Shown: one piece after another, positions 25,985-33,562 of the stretch
Numbering within the stretch: the stretch's first letter is position 1
How the letters are laid out: every line of letters starts with the position of its first letter
Source of the DNA: Sandaracinobacteroides sayramensis
GTDB taxonomy: Bacteria > Pseudomonadota > Alphaproteobacteria > Sphingomonadales > Sphingomonadaceae
Assembly: GCF_022014495.1 (NCBI RefSeq)
Contig: NZ_JAKLSQ010000003.1
Span: 183,257-247,256, forward strand
Length of the DNA: 64,000 nt
Direction of reading: 5' to 3'
Program-made: the position numbers and the translations under genes
Notes under the pieces: generated by a model
Database searches by the model: none
Told to the model about the DNA's origin: nothing
The model's input: only the letters and a program-made list of their open reading frames with translations

Positions 25985-27250
25985 GTGAACGACGACGTTG
26001 CCCGGCCATGGTGGCGCCGGAAAAGGCACGCGATCATATCGCTGCTTCTCATCCTGGCCGCACTGCTACTGATGGGCTGGTGGGCCACTTTGCCCGACAC
26101 CCCCGGAAGCTTTTACGATCCCCCCGATCAGGTGCCGGCTGAGCCCGGGCGGATCGTGCGGATCGAGCCTGTCACTCAGGGCATTCCGGCAAAGGCGCGC
26201 GCTTGGCGCTTCCTTTATACGACGACTCGGTGGGATGGCGCCCCAGCCGTAGCCAGTGCCCTTCTTCTCGTTTCGGAAACCGGCTCCGCGCCTCGTCCGC
26301 TCGTCGCCTGGGCGCATGGGACAACCGGCATTGCGCGTGGCTGCGCGCCATCGCTGATGGCCGATCCATTCGCTGGCACTCCGGCTGTACCCGGCCTGCT
26401 GGAAAACGGGTGGGCGCTGGTCGCGACGGATTATGTAGGCATGGGAACGCCCGGCAATCATGCTTATTTCGTTGGCGAGGACGCCGCGCGTTCAGTGCTC
26501 GACTCGATCCGGGCGGCCGCCGGCCATCCAGACTGGCGGCTGTCGGGGGAGGCCGTCGTCTGGGGCCACTCGCAGGGGGGGCATAGCGCGCTTTGGGCGG
26601 GCATCAAGGCGCCCACCTATGCGCCGGACGTAAAGCTCAATGGTGTCGTAGCCATGGCGCCAGCTTCAGACCTTCCGGCACTCGCGCGGGAGAGCGGGGC
26701 GAGCGGCTTCGGAAAACTCATCTTCAGCTTTGTCTATCATGCCTATGCGCAGGTGTATCCCGATGTCGAGGCCATGCCGGTGAAGCGCTGGGCGCGGATG
26801 GCGATCAAAGACATCACACGCCGATGCATCGTCGATCGCAAAGCGCTTTGGACGATCGCCGAGCTGTGGCTGCTGCGTAAGCAGACCCTGCTGCCAAGGG
26901 ATTCCGGAAACGAAGCGCTGGAAGGACGACTTCAGGAAAACAGCCCGTTCGCCATGATCCACGCCCCATTGTTGCTGGTTCAGGGGGAGAAAGACGAGAG
27001 CATTTCATCCAAGGTCCAGCGGACCTATATTCAGGACCGCTGCAAGGCCGGCCAGGCCTTGCGCTACATCGAATATGCTGCCGTGGATCATATGGGCCTC
27101 GTGGCGGCCAGTTCGCCTCTGACAGTAGATCTGCTGGATTGGACAAGCGCCCGCCTGTCTTCTCCGTCGTCCCGTCGATCTCGGAATGATGTAGTCGTTG
27201 ACGATGGTGCAAGGCACATAGCGCAGATTAAAACCGTCATTGATTGCTAG
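25985..27250 (+). CDS. Membrane-anchored lipase-like alpha/beta hydrolase
   Basis: About 421 residues. An N-terminal signal anchor (RRKRHAIISLLLILAALLLMGWW) is followed by a secretory-lipase-like domain: WAHGTTGIARGCAPS oxyanion region, nucleophile elbow GHSQGGHSA near residue 195, LLLVQGEKDES with the catalytic acid, and DHMGLV with the histidine. It probably cleaves esters in the periplasm. The start is uncertain: GTG at 25985, 14 bp after the previous stop, is provisional, and an in-frame ATG lies at 25934. Confidence 0.65.
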   Translation: MNDDVARPWWRRKRHAIISLLLILAALLLMGWWATLPDTPGSFYDPPDQVPAEPGRIVRIEPVTQGIPAKARAWRFLYTTTRWDGAPAVASALLLVSETGSAPRPLVAWAHGTTGIARGCAPSLMADPFAGTPAVPGLLENGWALVATDYVGMGTPGNHAYFVGEDAARSVLDSIRAAAGHPDWRLSGEAVVWGHSQGGHSALWAGIKAPTYAPDVKLNGVVAMAPASDLPALARESGASGFGKLIFSFVYHAYAQVYPDVEAMPVKRWARMAIKDITRRCIVDRKALWTIAELWLLRKQTLLPRDSGNEALEGRLQENSPFAMIHAPLLLVQGEKDESISSKVQRTYIQDRCKAGQALRYIEYAAVDHMGLVAASSPLTVDLLDWTSARLSSPSSRRSRNDVVVDDGARHIAQIKTVIDC

Positions 27251-27604
27251 GCTCAGGCCTCATTGATCGATCCAGAAGATGAGAGTTGCGGAGATGCAGA
27301 TTTCTGGAAAGAAGGTATGCACGCACCGCCTATAATGGGTGTGGATATGGCGCCAGTATTTCAGTTTGACGAATTGGATATCTACTTAATGTTCCGGTCA
27401 CTCAGCTTCCTTCACCCAACCAATAATATATTATTCAGTAAACCTTCTACGTTTTATCGACATCCCCTCCTACAAGACCGGATTCTAATCGTTTATGAAG
27501 GAAATTCAAAGGGCACGTTACAAAATATCTTAATCATGTCCCACGACAGATCATAATAGATTGTCTATATTTATTATTCTGAAATCGCCCTTAAGCTAAT
27601 TACC
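27251..27604. other. AT-rich intergenic stretch
   Basis: 354 bp with base composition clearly more AT-rich than the surrounding genes. A frame of up to 97 codons (27263-27556, TTG start) is open on the plus strand, but I see no family match or ribosome site and do not call it. The stretch marks the left border of the ECF/FecR/receptor island. Confidence 0.5.
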
Positions 27605-28582
27605 CTACTGACTGTCGATAATAATTTTATCGGCCGATGTGGAAACAGGTCTAGCGATCCCGTTCAGCTCAAGCGCCTTCACAAACCCGTCCACATCACC
27701 TGTCGAGAATACGCCGACAATGCGCTTGTCGGGAATCGCGCCATCTTTGAAGACCAGTTTGCGCGTCGAATAACGGTTAACTTCCGTGATCGCCTTCGAC
27801 AGCGGATCATGCAGGAAAATCAGGCGCCCTTCGGTCCAGCTCGTTTCCTTCTGCACGTCGACGCTGGTCACCGTCCATTTCTGATCTGTGCCGACCACCA
27901 GTTGTCGGCCAGGAGTCATATCGGCCCCGTTTCCGGTCTCGCCCGCCTCCTCGACCCGCACCTTTCCCTCTGCGAGGACGACGGTCACTTCCCCCTGGTC
28001 CACCCTCACCCCAAAGGCGGTGCCCACCGCCCGCACGCGCTTTCCGCCTGCGTTCACGACGAAAGGCCGCGAATGGTTTTTTGCCACCTCGAAGAAAGCG
28101 CGGCCGCGAACGAGCTTCACCAGTCGCTCCTCGGGCTTGTCCGCGAAACGCATCTCGGTTTCGGAATCGAGCGTCACCACGGAGCCGTCCGGCAAAGTGA
28201 TCGTGCTTCTTTGGCCGGTTTCGGTCTGGAATGCCTGCACCGGGCGATCCTGAAGGTCGAACATCAACCCGGGAAACATCATCCCGCTAGCAACGATCGC
28301 CAGCAGCAGAGAGGCGGCCAATGCAAGCCCGCGCCAGCGCAGCATTGAGCGGCGTTCCACAGGGGCCGGTTCCGACAAGACGGGGTCATCCATTGCGGAT
28401 CCGGCGATGAACCACGCCCTGCCGACCGAGCGATAGGCATCGAGATGCGCTTCGGACTGATCCAGCCAGTCATTGAAGCGGCCTTCGTCGTCGCGGGTCA
28501 TATCGCCTGCGAGGCGCTGATTATACCAATGCGCCGCTTCCGCTCGGAGCGTGTTGCGGTCGAAGGGGTGTCCGCCGTTCAT
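27605..28582 (-). CDS. FecR-family anti-sigma/sigma regulator
   Basis: 325 residues. The cytoplasmic N-terminal DUF4880-like region (AAHWYNQRLAGDMTRDDEGRFNDWL) leads to one membrane segment (LALAASLLLAIVASGMMFPG, near residue 95). The periplasmic FecR domain (TLPDGSVVTLDSETEMRF; RGRAFFEVAKNHSRPFVV) ends in an STN-like region. It relays receptor occupancy to the ECF sigma factor. Coupled to the sigma gene by a 4-bp overlap; the divergent partner receptor starts at 29415. Confidence 0.88.
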   Translation of the reverse strand: MNGGHPFDRNTLRAEAAHWYNQRLAGDMTRDDEGRFNDWLDQSEAHLDAYRSVGRAWFIAGSAMDDPVLSEPAPVERRSMLRWRGLALAASLLLAIVASGMMFPGLMFDLQDRPVQAFQTETGQRSTITLPDGSVVTLDSETEMRFADKPEERLVKLVRGRAFFEVAKNHSRPFVVNAGGKRVRAVGTAFGVRVDQGEVTVVLAEGKVRVEEAGETGNGADMTPGRQLVVGTDQKWTVTSVDVQKETSWTEGRLIFLHDPLSKAITEVNRYSTRKLVFKDGAIPDKRIVGVFSTGDVDGFVKALELNGIARPVSTSADKIIIDSQ

Positions 28583-29241
28583 TGTCCGGCCTCCACTGCT
28601 TCGGTAATGTGCAGCAGGGCGCGGTGCATGAGATCTTTCACGGAATTGCGGCTGATACCCATTCGCTGCGCGATTGCCTGGTAAGTCAGATTCTCAAACC
28701 GATGGAGTTCGAAGGCTTCGCGTGTGCGCGGCGGCAGATTCTGTATCGCGGCGATCACCCGCCGATACTCCTCCTGCCCGATCGTGATCCGTTCGGGGGA
28801 GATCGGATCGTAGGCGCTCAGCCCCTCCGCCCATTTGTCGGACGACGAGACTATCCGCGATGCCTGTTCACGGTAGCGGCTGACCAGCACATTATGCGCT
28901 GTCCTAAACAAATAGCCTTCGAGGTTCTCGATCGAACCGTTCATGTATCTGGAGTGAAGCCGCAGGAAAACCTCCTGAACGAGATCGTCTACATCGCCAT
29001 CCGCAATCCTGCGGCGGAAATAGCGGCGAAGGCCGGGGCCATAGGCCTCCATCCAGGCGACGGCATCCGGTTCGCGACGCGGAGCTTTCAACCGCCGAGC
29101 CTTTCCGAAAGGGGTTTCAGATTTCGAGGCCCGACCATTCCGTTTTCCCGCGCTTCCCCGATTATTCGGCCCCGGGTTTTCCGATGCCTGACAACCTAGA
29201 CGCATAATCGGGGGCGAAGGGGGGTCTGACGCCGGCTCCAT
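28579..29241 (-). CDS. ECF sigma factor (FecI-like)
   Basis: About 220 residues. Region 2 includes DVDDLVQEVFLRLHSRY and GYLFRTAHNVLVSRYRE; region 4 includes LPPRTREAFELHRFENLTYQAIAQRMGIS. It would direct transcription of the linked receptor genes on signal from FecR. A roughly 55-residue basic N-terminal extension precedes region 2 and is unusual for the group. The start (29241 versus 29205 or 29268) is unsettled, and a start close to MEAYGPG would give the usual FecI length. Confidence 0.82.
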   Translation of the reverse strand: MEPASDPPSPPIMRLGCQASENPGPNNRGSAGKRNGRASKSETPFGKARRLKAPRREPDAVAWMEAYGPGLRRYFRRRIADGDVDDLVQEVFLRLHSRYMNGSIENLEGYLFRTAHNVLVSRYREQASRIVSSSDKWAEGLSAYDPISPERITIGQEEYRRVIAAIQNLPPRTREAFELHRFENLTYQAIAQRMGISRNSVKDLMHRALLHITEAVEAGQ

Positions 29242-29414
29242 GCCTATTATTTTCTTGAGGATCGCCAAAAATCACCGGCGACAACCAGAAATCTCAATTC
29301 AGCCGACCCCCCTGCCGAGCTTCATTTGCGTCAATGTAATTGGTGAGGAAATCCGCGTCAAAGCGGAAGAAGGGCAAAATCCCAAAATATAAACTTGAGT
29401 GGGAGGAAAAACCG

Positions 29415-32400
29415 ATGGGGCTTCGTTTAGCCGCGCTGCAGCATTTTCTTTTGGGTGGAGTTGCGCTTGGGGCACTGGTCCTTGCTTCGGCGTCTTCTGC
29501 CGCAAGTAACAACTTCGTTGACTACGATATTCCGCCGCAGTCGCTTGGTCTCGCATTGCGGGATTTCGGCTTGCAGAACGGCATGACGATCATGGCAGAC
29601 GCCAGCATCGTCCAGGGCAAGACGACGAAAGGGCTCCACGCCCGGTCCGACCCGGAGACGGCCCTGCGCATTCTTCTGAGCGGCGCCGGTCTCGAATACC
29701 GGCGCGAGGGCCATGTCTTCGTGGTGACGGAGGGAAACGTCCCCGGGCCCGCCACACAGGCCGATAGCCCGGCCGATACCGACATCATCGTGACGGCGCA
29801 GAAAAAAGAGGAAAAGATCACCGACGTTCCAATTGCGATCACCGCGCTGTCGGCGGAGGCGATGGACGACCGCAAGATCGAGGGCGGCTCGGAACTGTTG
29901 CGGGCTATCCCCAATGTGAACTTCTCCAAGACCAATTTCAGCATGTACAATTTCTCTATCCGAGGCATTGGAACGCAATCGATTTCCGCATCCAGCGACC
30001 CGGCCGTCGCGGTCAGCTTCAATTCCACGCCTCTGGTGCGCAACCGCCTGTTCGAATCCGAATTCTTCGACATGGAACGGATCGAGGTTCTGCGTGGCCC
30101 GCAGGGCACGCTTTACGGTCGCAACGCAACGGCGGGCGTCGTCAATATGATCCCTGCCCTTCCCGGCCCCGACCTGGGCGGCGCGTTGAAGGCCGAAGTC
30201 GGCAATTTCGGCACGATGCGCCTCAGCGGCATGGTGAACCTGCCGTTGACCGACACGCTGGGGATCCGCGTGGCAGGCGCGATGACGAAGCGGGACGGGT
30301 TCGATTACAACAGCTTCACGGGCCGGCGCGTCAATGGCCGCGATCTGTGGTCGACCCGCGTGTCGGCGCAATGGGAGCCGAGCGACAGGTTCCGGGCCAA
30401 TGTGATCTGGCAGCATTTTGAGGAAAACGACGACCGACTGCGGACGGGCAAGCAGCTTTGCACCACCGATCCGGGGCTGGAGACGGTGGGGGGTGTACCC
30501 ATCACCAATCCCGTCCTCCGCGGGCGGGCAAGCCAGGGTTGCCTTCCGGGGTCGTTGTATGACGACGCTGCCTTCGGCGTGCCTAACGGGCCTGCGCTGG
30601 TATATCTCTATCATCCACGCGTAAATGTGTCGCTTGGGCAGCTCCAGGAACCGGGGAAACCAAGGCCGGACTGGCGGATTATCCATGTGGTAAAAGTGGA
30701 TGATCCATTCGCCGGAGTCACGCAGTCGCGAAACTTACGCGAGATCTCATCCAATTACGATCCCAAGTTTCGCGCGAAAAATGATGTCATCCAGTTCAAT
30801 ATGGAGTTCAAGCCGTCCGAGACGCTCCAGTTTGTTTCGCAGACCGCCTATTCACGCGATCGATTCTATTCGACCCAAGATTATAATCGCTACGTTACCG
30901 TTCCGTTGTTCGACGATTCGGCGCAACCTCACCTTTATTCTACCGCTGGCGTTCCATATGATTCGGAGGCCTGGCCGGGGCCGACCCCCGGTGGCATTTT
31001 TTGCGACCCGCAACTCGGTTGCTCGGACCGGATGGTCTCGGCCGATTTGAGCCGGTCCAGAAACAGGCAATGGTCGCAGGAATTCCGGCTTCAGTCCAGC
31101 TTCGACGGCCCGCTGAACTTCCTCGTCGGTGCCAACTATCTCGATTTCAAGTCCCAAGACGATTACTATGTGTTCAATAATATGTTCACCCTTATAGCGC
31201 AGTGGTTCTATGGCAGAGCGGCGCTACTCGACATCAGAAATGGCATAGGACTGGATCCCGTCTGCGCTCAGCTAGGCCAGGAAACGAGAGAATGTCCTTA
31301 TGTCGATCCCAATCCGCTCAACAGCCTGAACAACCAGGGGCATAATTATTTTCTCAGCCAGAATGGCGTTCGGATAAAATCCTCCGGTCTGTTCGGTGAG
31401 GTCTATTGGAACATCAGCGACGCGCTGAAGCTGACAGTCGGTGGACGCTATACGCACGACAAGAAGCGTGCGGATCAAGTGCCTAGCCAATTGCTGCTTG
31501 CCGGCGGCGTCGAGACCGGTTTCACCGGCAATATCACGGGCGGCTTCGTCAATAGCGGCTACCCCGCGCAGGACGATATCGTGCAGTCATGGGGCCGCTT
31601 CACTGGGCGCGCAGTGCTCGACTGGAAACCGGACCTGAATTTCACCGATGACACGCTGATCTACGCCTCGGCATCGCACGGGTATAAAGGTGGCGGCACC
31701 AATCCGCCGCGTGTCGATTTCAATCCCGCTGTGGTGCAATATCAGCATTTACCGCAAACCTTCCGGCCTGAATATGTCAATGCCTTCGAAATCGGCACCA
31801 AGAACAGCTTGGATGGCGGCCGCTTTACGCTGAACGCGACTGGCTTCTTCTACGATTACAAGGGCTATCAAGTCTCGCAGATTGTCGATCGCATCGCCTA
31901 TAATGAAAATTTCAATGCGACGAGTTGGGGACTGGAATTCGAAACCGCCTGGCGTCCCTCACGGGCGTTCCGCGTCGACGGCAATCTGGGTTATCTCAGG
32001 ACGCGGTTGGGCAAGGGATCGCAGTCGATCGACGTGATGAACCGCACCCAGGGCGATCCCGATTGGGTCGTTCTACGCCCATGGCTGCAGGTACCGTCCA
32101 ACTGTATTGCTCCGCGGGCCATTGTTGAACAAGTTGTCGCAAGAGCGATTTCAGCGGACTTGGCGCTGGGAAGCCTTTGCCCCGGCGCCGATCGCGTCGG
32201 GAGTTGGGACCCGTCTCGCCCGGGCGGCACTGTTCCCTTTTGGCGGCTTTACGGCATCACCTATAATCCGCTGGCACCTTACAATCCCGACACGGTGGGC
32301 TTGCCGGTCGATCAGGGTGGAAGCGGTGCTCCTAACGGCGGTCGCGGTTTCTACGCCGATCTGGAAGGCAATGAACTGCCCAATGCCCCGCGCTTCACCG

Positions 32401-32726
32401 CAAATATCGGGGCGCAATACACCTTCTTCCTGGATAATGATGATTGGGAGCTCACTTTCCGCGGCGATTATTATCGTCAGTCGAAAAGCTATGGACGCAT
32501 TTACAATACCGCGTTCGACCGGCTTAGAGCTTGGGACAATGTCAATGCAGCGGTCACGCTGGAACGACCGGACTCGGGCCTGACGTTTCAGCTTTATGTG
32601 AAGAACCTGTTCAAGAAATCGCCGATCACCGGCTTTTTCGTGAACAGCGATGATACGGGCTTGACCACCAATATCTTCACGCTCGATCCACGCATTATCG
32701 GATTCAATGCATCAAAGAAATTTTGA
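29415..32726 (+). CDS. STN-containing TonB-dependent receptor (signalling type)
   Basis: 1103-residue outer-membrane receptor. Signal peptide, then an STN domain (about residues 35-85: YDIPPQSLGLALRDFGLQ), TonB box region DIIVTAQKKEEKITDVPIA, plug with RIEVLRGPQGTLYGRNATAGVVN, and a barrel ending in Phe. It is longer than a typical receptor because of extended extracellular loops in the barrel half. GGGAGGA precedes the ATG at 29415. Divergent from its sigma/FecR pair. The ligand is unknown; nothing nearby specifies iron. Confidence 0.88.
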   Translation: MGLRLAALQHFLLGGVALGALVLASASSAASNNFVDYDIPPQSLGLALRDFGLQNGMTIMADASIVQGKTTKGLHARSDPETALRILLSGAGLEYRREGHVFVVTEGNVPGPATQADSPADTDIIVTAQKKEEKITDVPIAITALSAEAMDDRKIEGGSELLRAIPNVNFSKTNFSMYNFSIRGIGTQSISASSDPAVAVSFNSTPLVRNRLFESEFFDMERIEVLRGPQGTLYGRNATAGVVNMIPALPGPDLGGALKAEVGNFGTMRLSGMVNLPLTDTLGIRVAGAMTKRDGFDYNSFTGRRVNGRDLWSTRVSAQWEPSDRFRANVIWQHFEENDDRLRTGKQLCTTDPGLETVGGVPITNPVLRGRASQGCLPGSLYDDAAFGVPNGPALVYLYHPRVNVSLGQLQEPGKPRPDWRIIHVVKVDDPFAGVTQSRNLREISSNYDPKFRAKNDVIQFNMEFKPSETLQFVSQTAYSRDRFYSTQDYNRYVTVPLFDDSAQPHLYSTAGVPYDSEAWPGPTPGGIFCDPQLGCSDRMVSADLSRSRNRQWSQEFRLQSSFDGPLNFLVGANYLDFKSQDDYYVFNNMFTLIAQWFYGRAALLDIRNGIGLDPVCAQLGQETRECPYVDPNPLNSLNNQGHNYFLSQNGVRIKSSGLFGEVYWNISDALKLTVGGRYTHDKKRADQVPSQLLLAGGVETGFTGNITGGFVNSGYPAQDDIVQSWGRFTGRAVLDWKPDLNFTDDTLIYASASHGYKGGGTNPPRVDFNPAVVQYQHLPQTFRPEYVNAFEIGTKNSLDGGRFTLNATGFFYDYKGYQVSQIVDRIAYNENFNATSWGLEFETAWRPSRAFRVDGNLGYLRTRLGKGSQSIDVMNRTQGDPDWVVLRPWLQVPSNCIAPRAIVEQVVARAISADLALGSLCPGADRVGSWDPSRPGGTVPFWRLYGITYNPLAPYNPDTVGLPVDQGGSGAPNGGRGFYADLEGNELPNAPRFTANIGAQYTFFLDNDDWELTFRGDYYRQSKSYGRIYNTAFDRLRAWDNVNAAVTLERPDSGLTFQLYVKNLFKKSPITGFFVNSDDTGLTTNIFTLDPRIIGFNASKKF

Positions 32727-32753
32727 ATTTCTTTAACAGAGAGGGAGAAGCTT

Positions 32754-32783
32754 ATGGGGAATATGAAATATGATTTATTGTAA
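32754..32783 (+). CDS. Nine-codon leader-like ORF
   Basis: ATG at 32754 preceded by GAGAGGGAGAAG encodes MGNMKYDLL before TAA. It lies between the receptor stop and the PraB-like gene. It could be a translated leader, but chance is equally possible. Confidence 0.2.
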   Translation: MGNMKYDLL

Positions 32784-32788
32784 CTATC

Positions 32789-32794
32789 TATAAT
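32789..32794 (+). promoter_or_regulatory. Putative -10 element of PraB-like gene
   Basis: Perfect TATAAT 26 bp before the ATG, in an AT-rich spacer. No good -35 is seen at the right distance, so it may depend on an activator or on the linked ECF factor. Confidence 0.3.
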
Positions 32795-32819
32795 ACTATT
32801 TACATGGGGAGTTATTATC

Positions 32820-33272
32820 ATGAAATCTTTTGTAAGAAAATTCACCTCCACCTTTGCCGTTCTGGCAATGATGGGATACGCTGTAGCGGCCAGTTCCGTA
32901 GCACATGCTGGAACCTATACAGGGGCAGTTACTGTTTCAAAAGGGCTCACATTTACTTGTGATGCAACTGTGGATCTTTACTCCACGCCTGGGAAGGCCC
33001 TCCTCACCATCTCCCCAGGAGATCCACTGTGTTCATTCCTAAACATCACCAGCAACCCGCATAATTACACCGAGTCCGGCGGAGTGCTGACAATTCACGG
33101 CATTCGAGTGGAGACAATCACTCTTGGCAACTGCTATGGTGATTTGTCAGGAACCGTCACAACCAATCCGGACGGTAGCAAGACCCTCAATATTGCTGAT
33201 ACGATCGATCCGGAAATTCCGGGCACCGGGGGCTGCTCCGTTAACGGTGAGCTGTGGAAGCCTGCTCACTGA
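32820..33272 (+). CDS. PraB-like small secreted protein
   Basis: 150 residues. The signal peptide ends about residue 30 (AVAASSVAHA). The mature domain is beta-rich and threonine/glycine-rich, starts GTYTGAVTVSKGLTFTC and has four cysteines (FTCDA, DPLCSF, GNCYG, GGCSV). This resembles the small exported proteins named after PraB, an activator of alkane oxidation. The resemblance is by pattern only. Sandwiched between two outer-membrane barrels, it may help deliver a hydrophobic ligand to them (inference). Its DNA is visibly less GC-rich than the flanking core genes. Confidence 0.55.
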   Translation: MKSFVRKFTSTFAVLAMMGYAVAASSVAHAGTYTGAVTVSKGLTFTCDATVDLYSTPGKALLTISPGDPLCSFLNITSNPHNYTESGGVLTIHGIRVETITLGNCYGDLSGTVTTNPDGSKTLNIADTIDPEIPGTGGCSVNGELWKPAH

Positions 33273-33466
33273 TGTATCTCTTGATTTACCGATAGCGGTT
33301 GCAGGATGCATTTCAGATACAGATGATGATCTGCTTTCCAATGATGCCTCCGGACTGACCGCAATTGTGGATCGAGAAGATATAAGTCTAATTATACTGC
33401 GTTTGCGGTGACGCGAGTATCCCGATCAGTGCTTATCGGAATGCTCTCTCTCCACCGGAACATACT

Positions 33467-33492
33467 GGCCGCATCGCTGCAACGGTGCGGCC
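33467..33492 (+). terminator. Putative terminator before second barrel gene
   Basis: GGCCGCA/TGCGGCC stem with a 12-nt loop followed by CTTTCC, about 195 bp past the PraB-like stop. It covers the most upstream open start (GTG 33485) of the next gene, which argues for a start further down. Confidence 0.4.
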
Positions 33493-33562
33493 CTTTCCGG
33501 GCCTGCGGAGAGAAGCTGCCACTGGCGCGGTTTCGATAGGACGGTCAGGCAGGCATAGCAAT

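Noticed and set aside
27263..27556. 97-codon ORF in the AT-rich spacer
   Set aside because: TTG start without a ribosome site, no domain, composition of the surrounding non-coding DNA. It could still be a decayed foreign gene.
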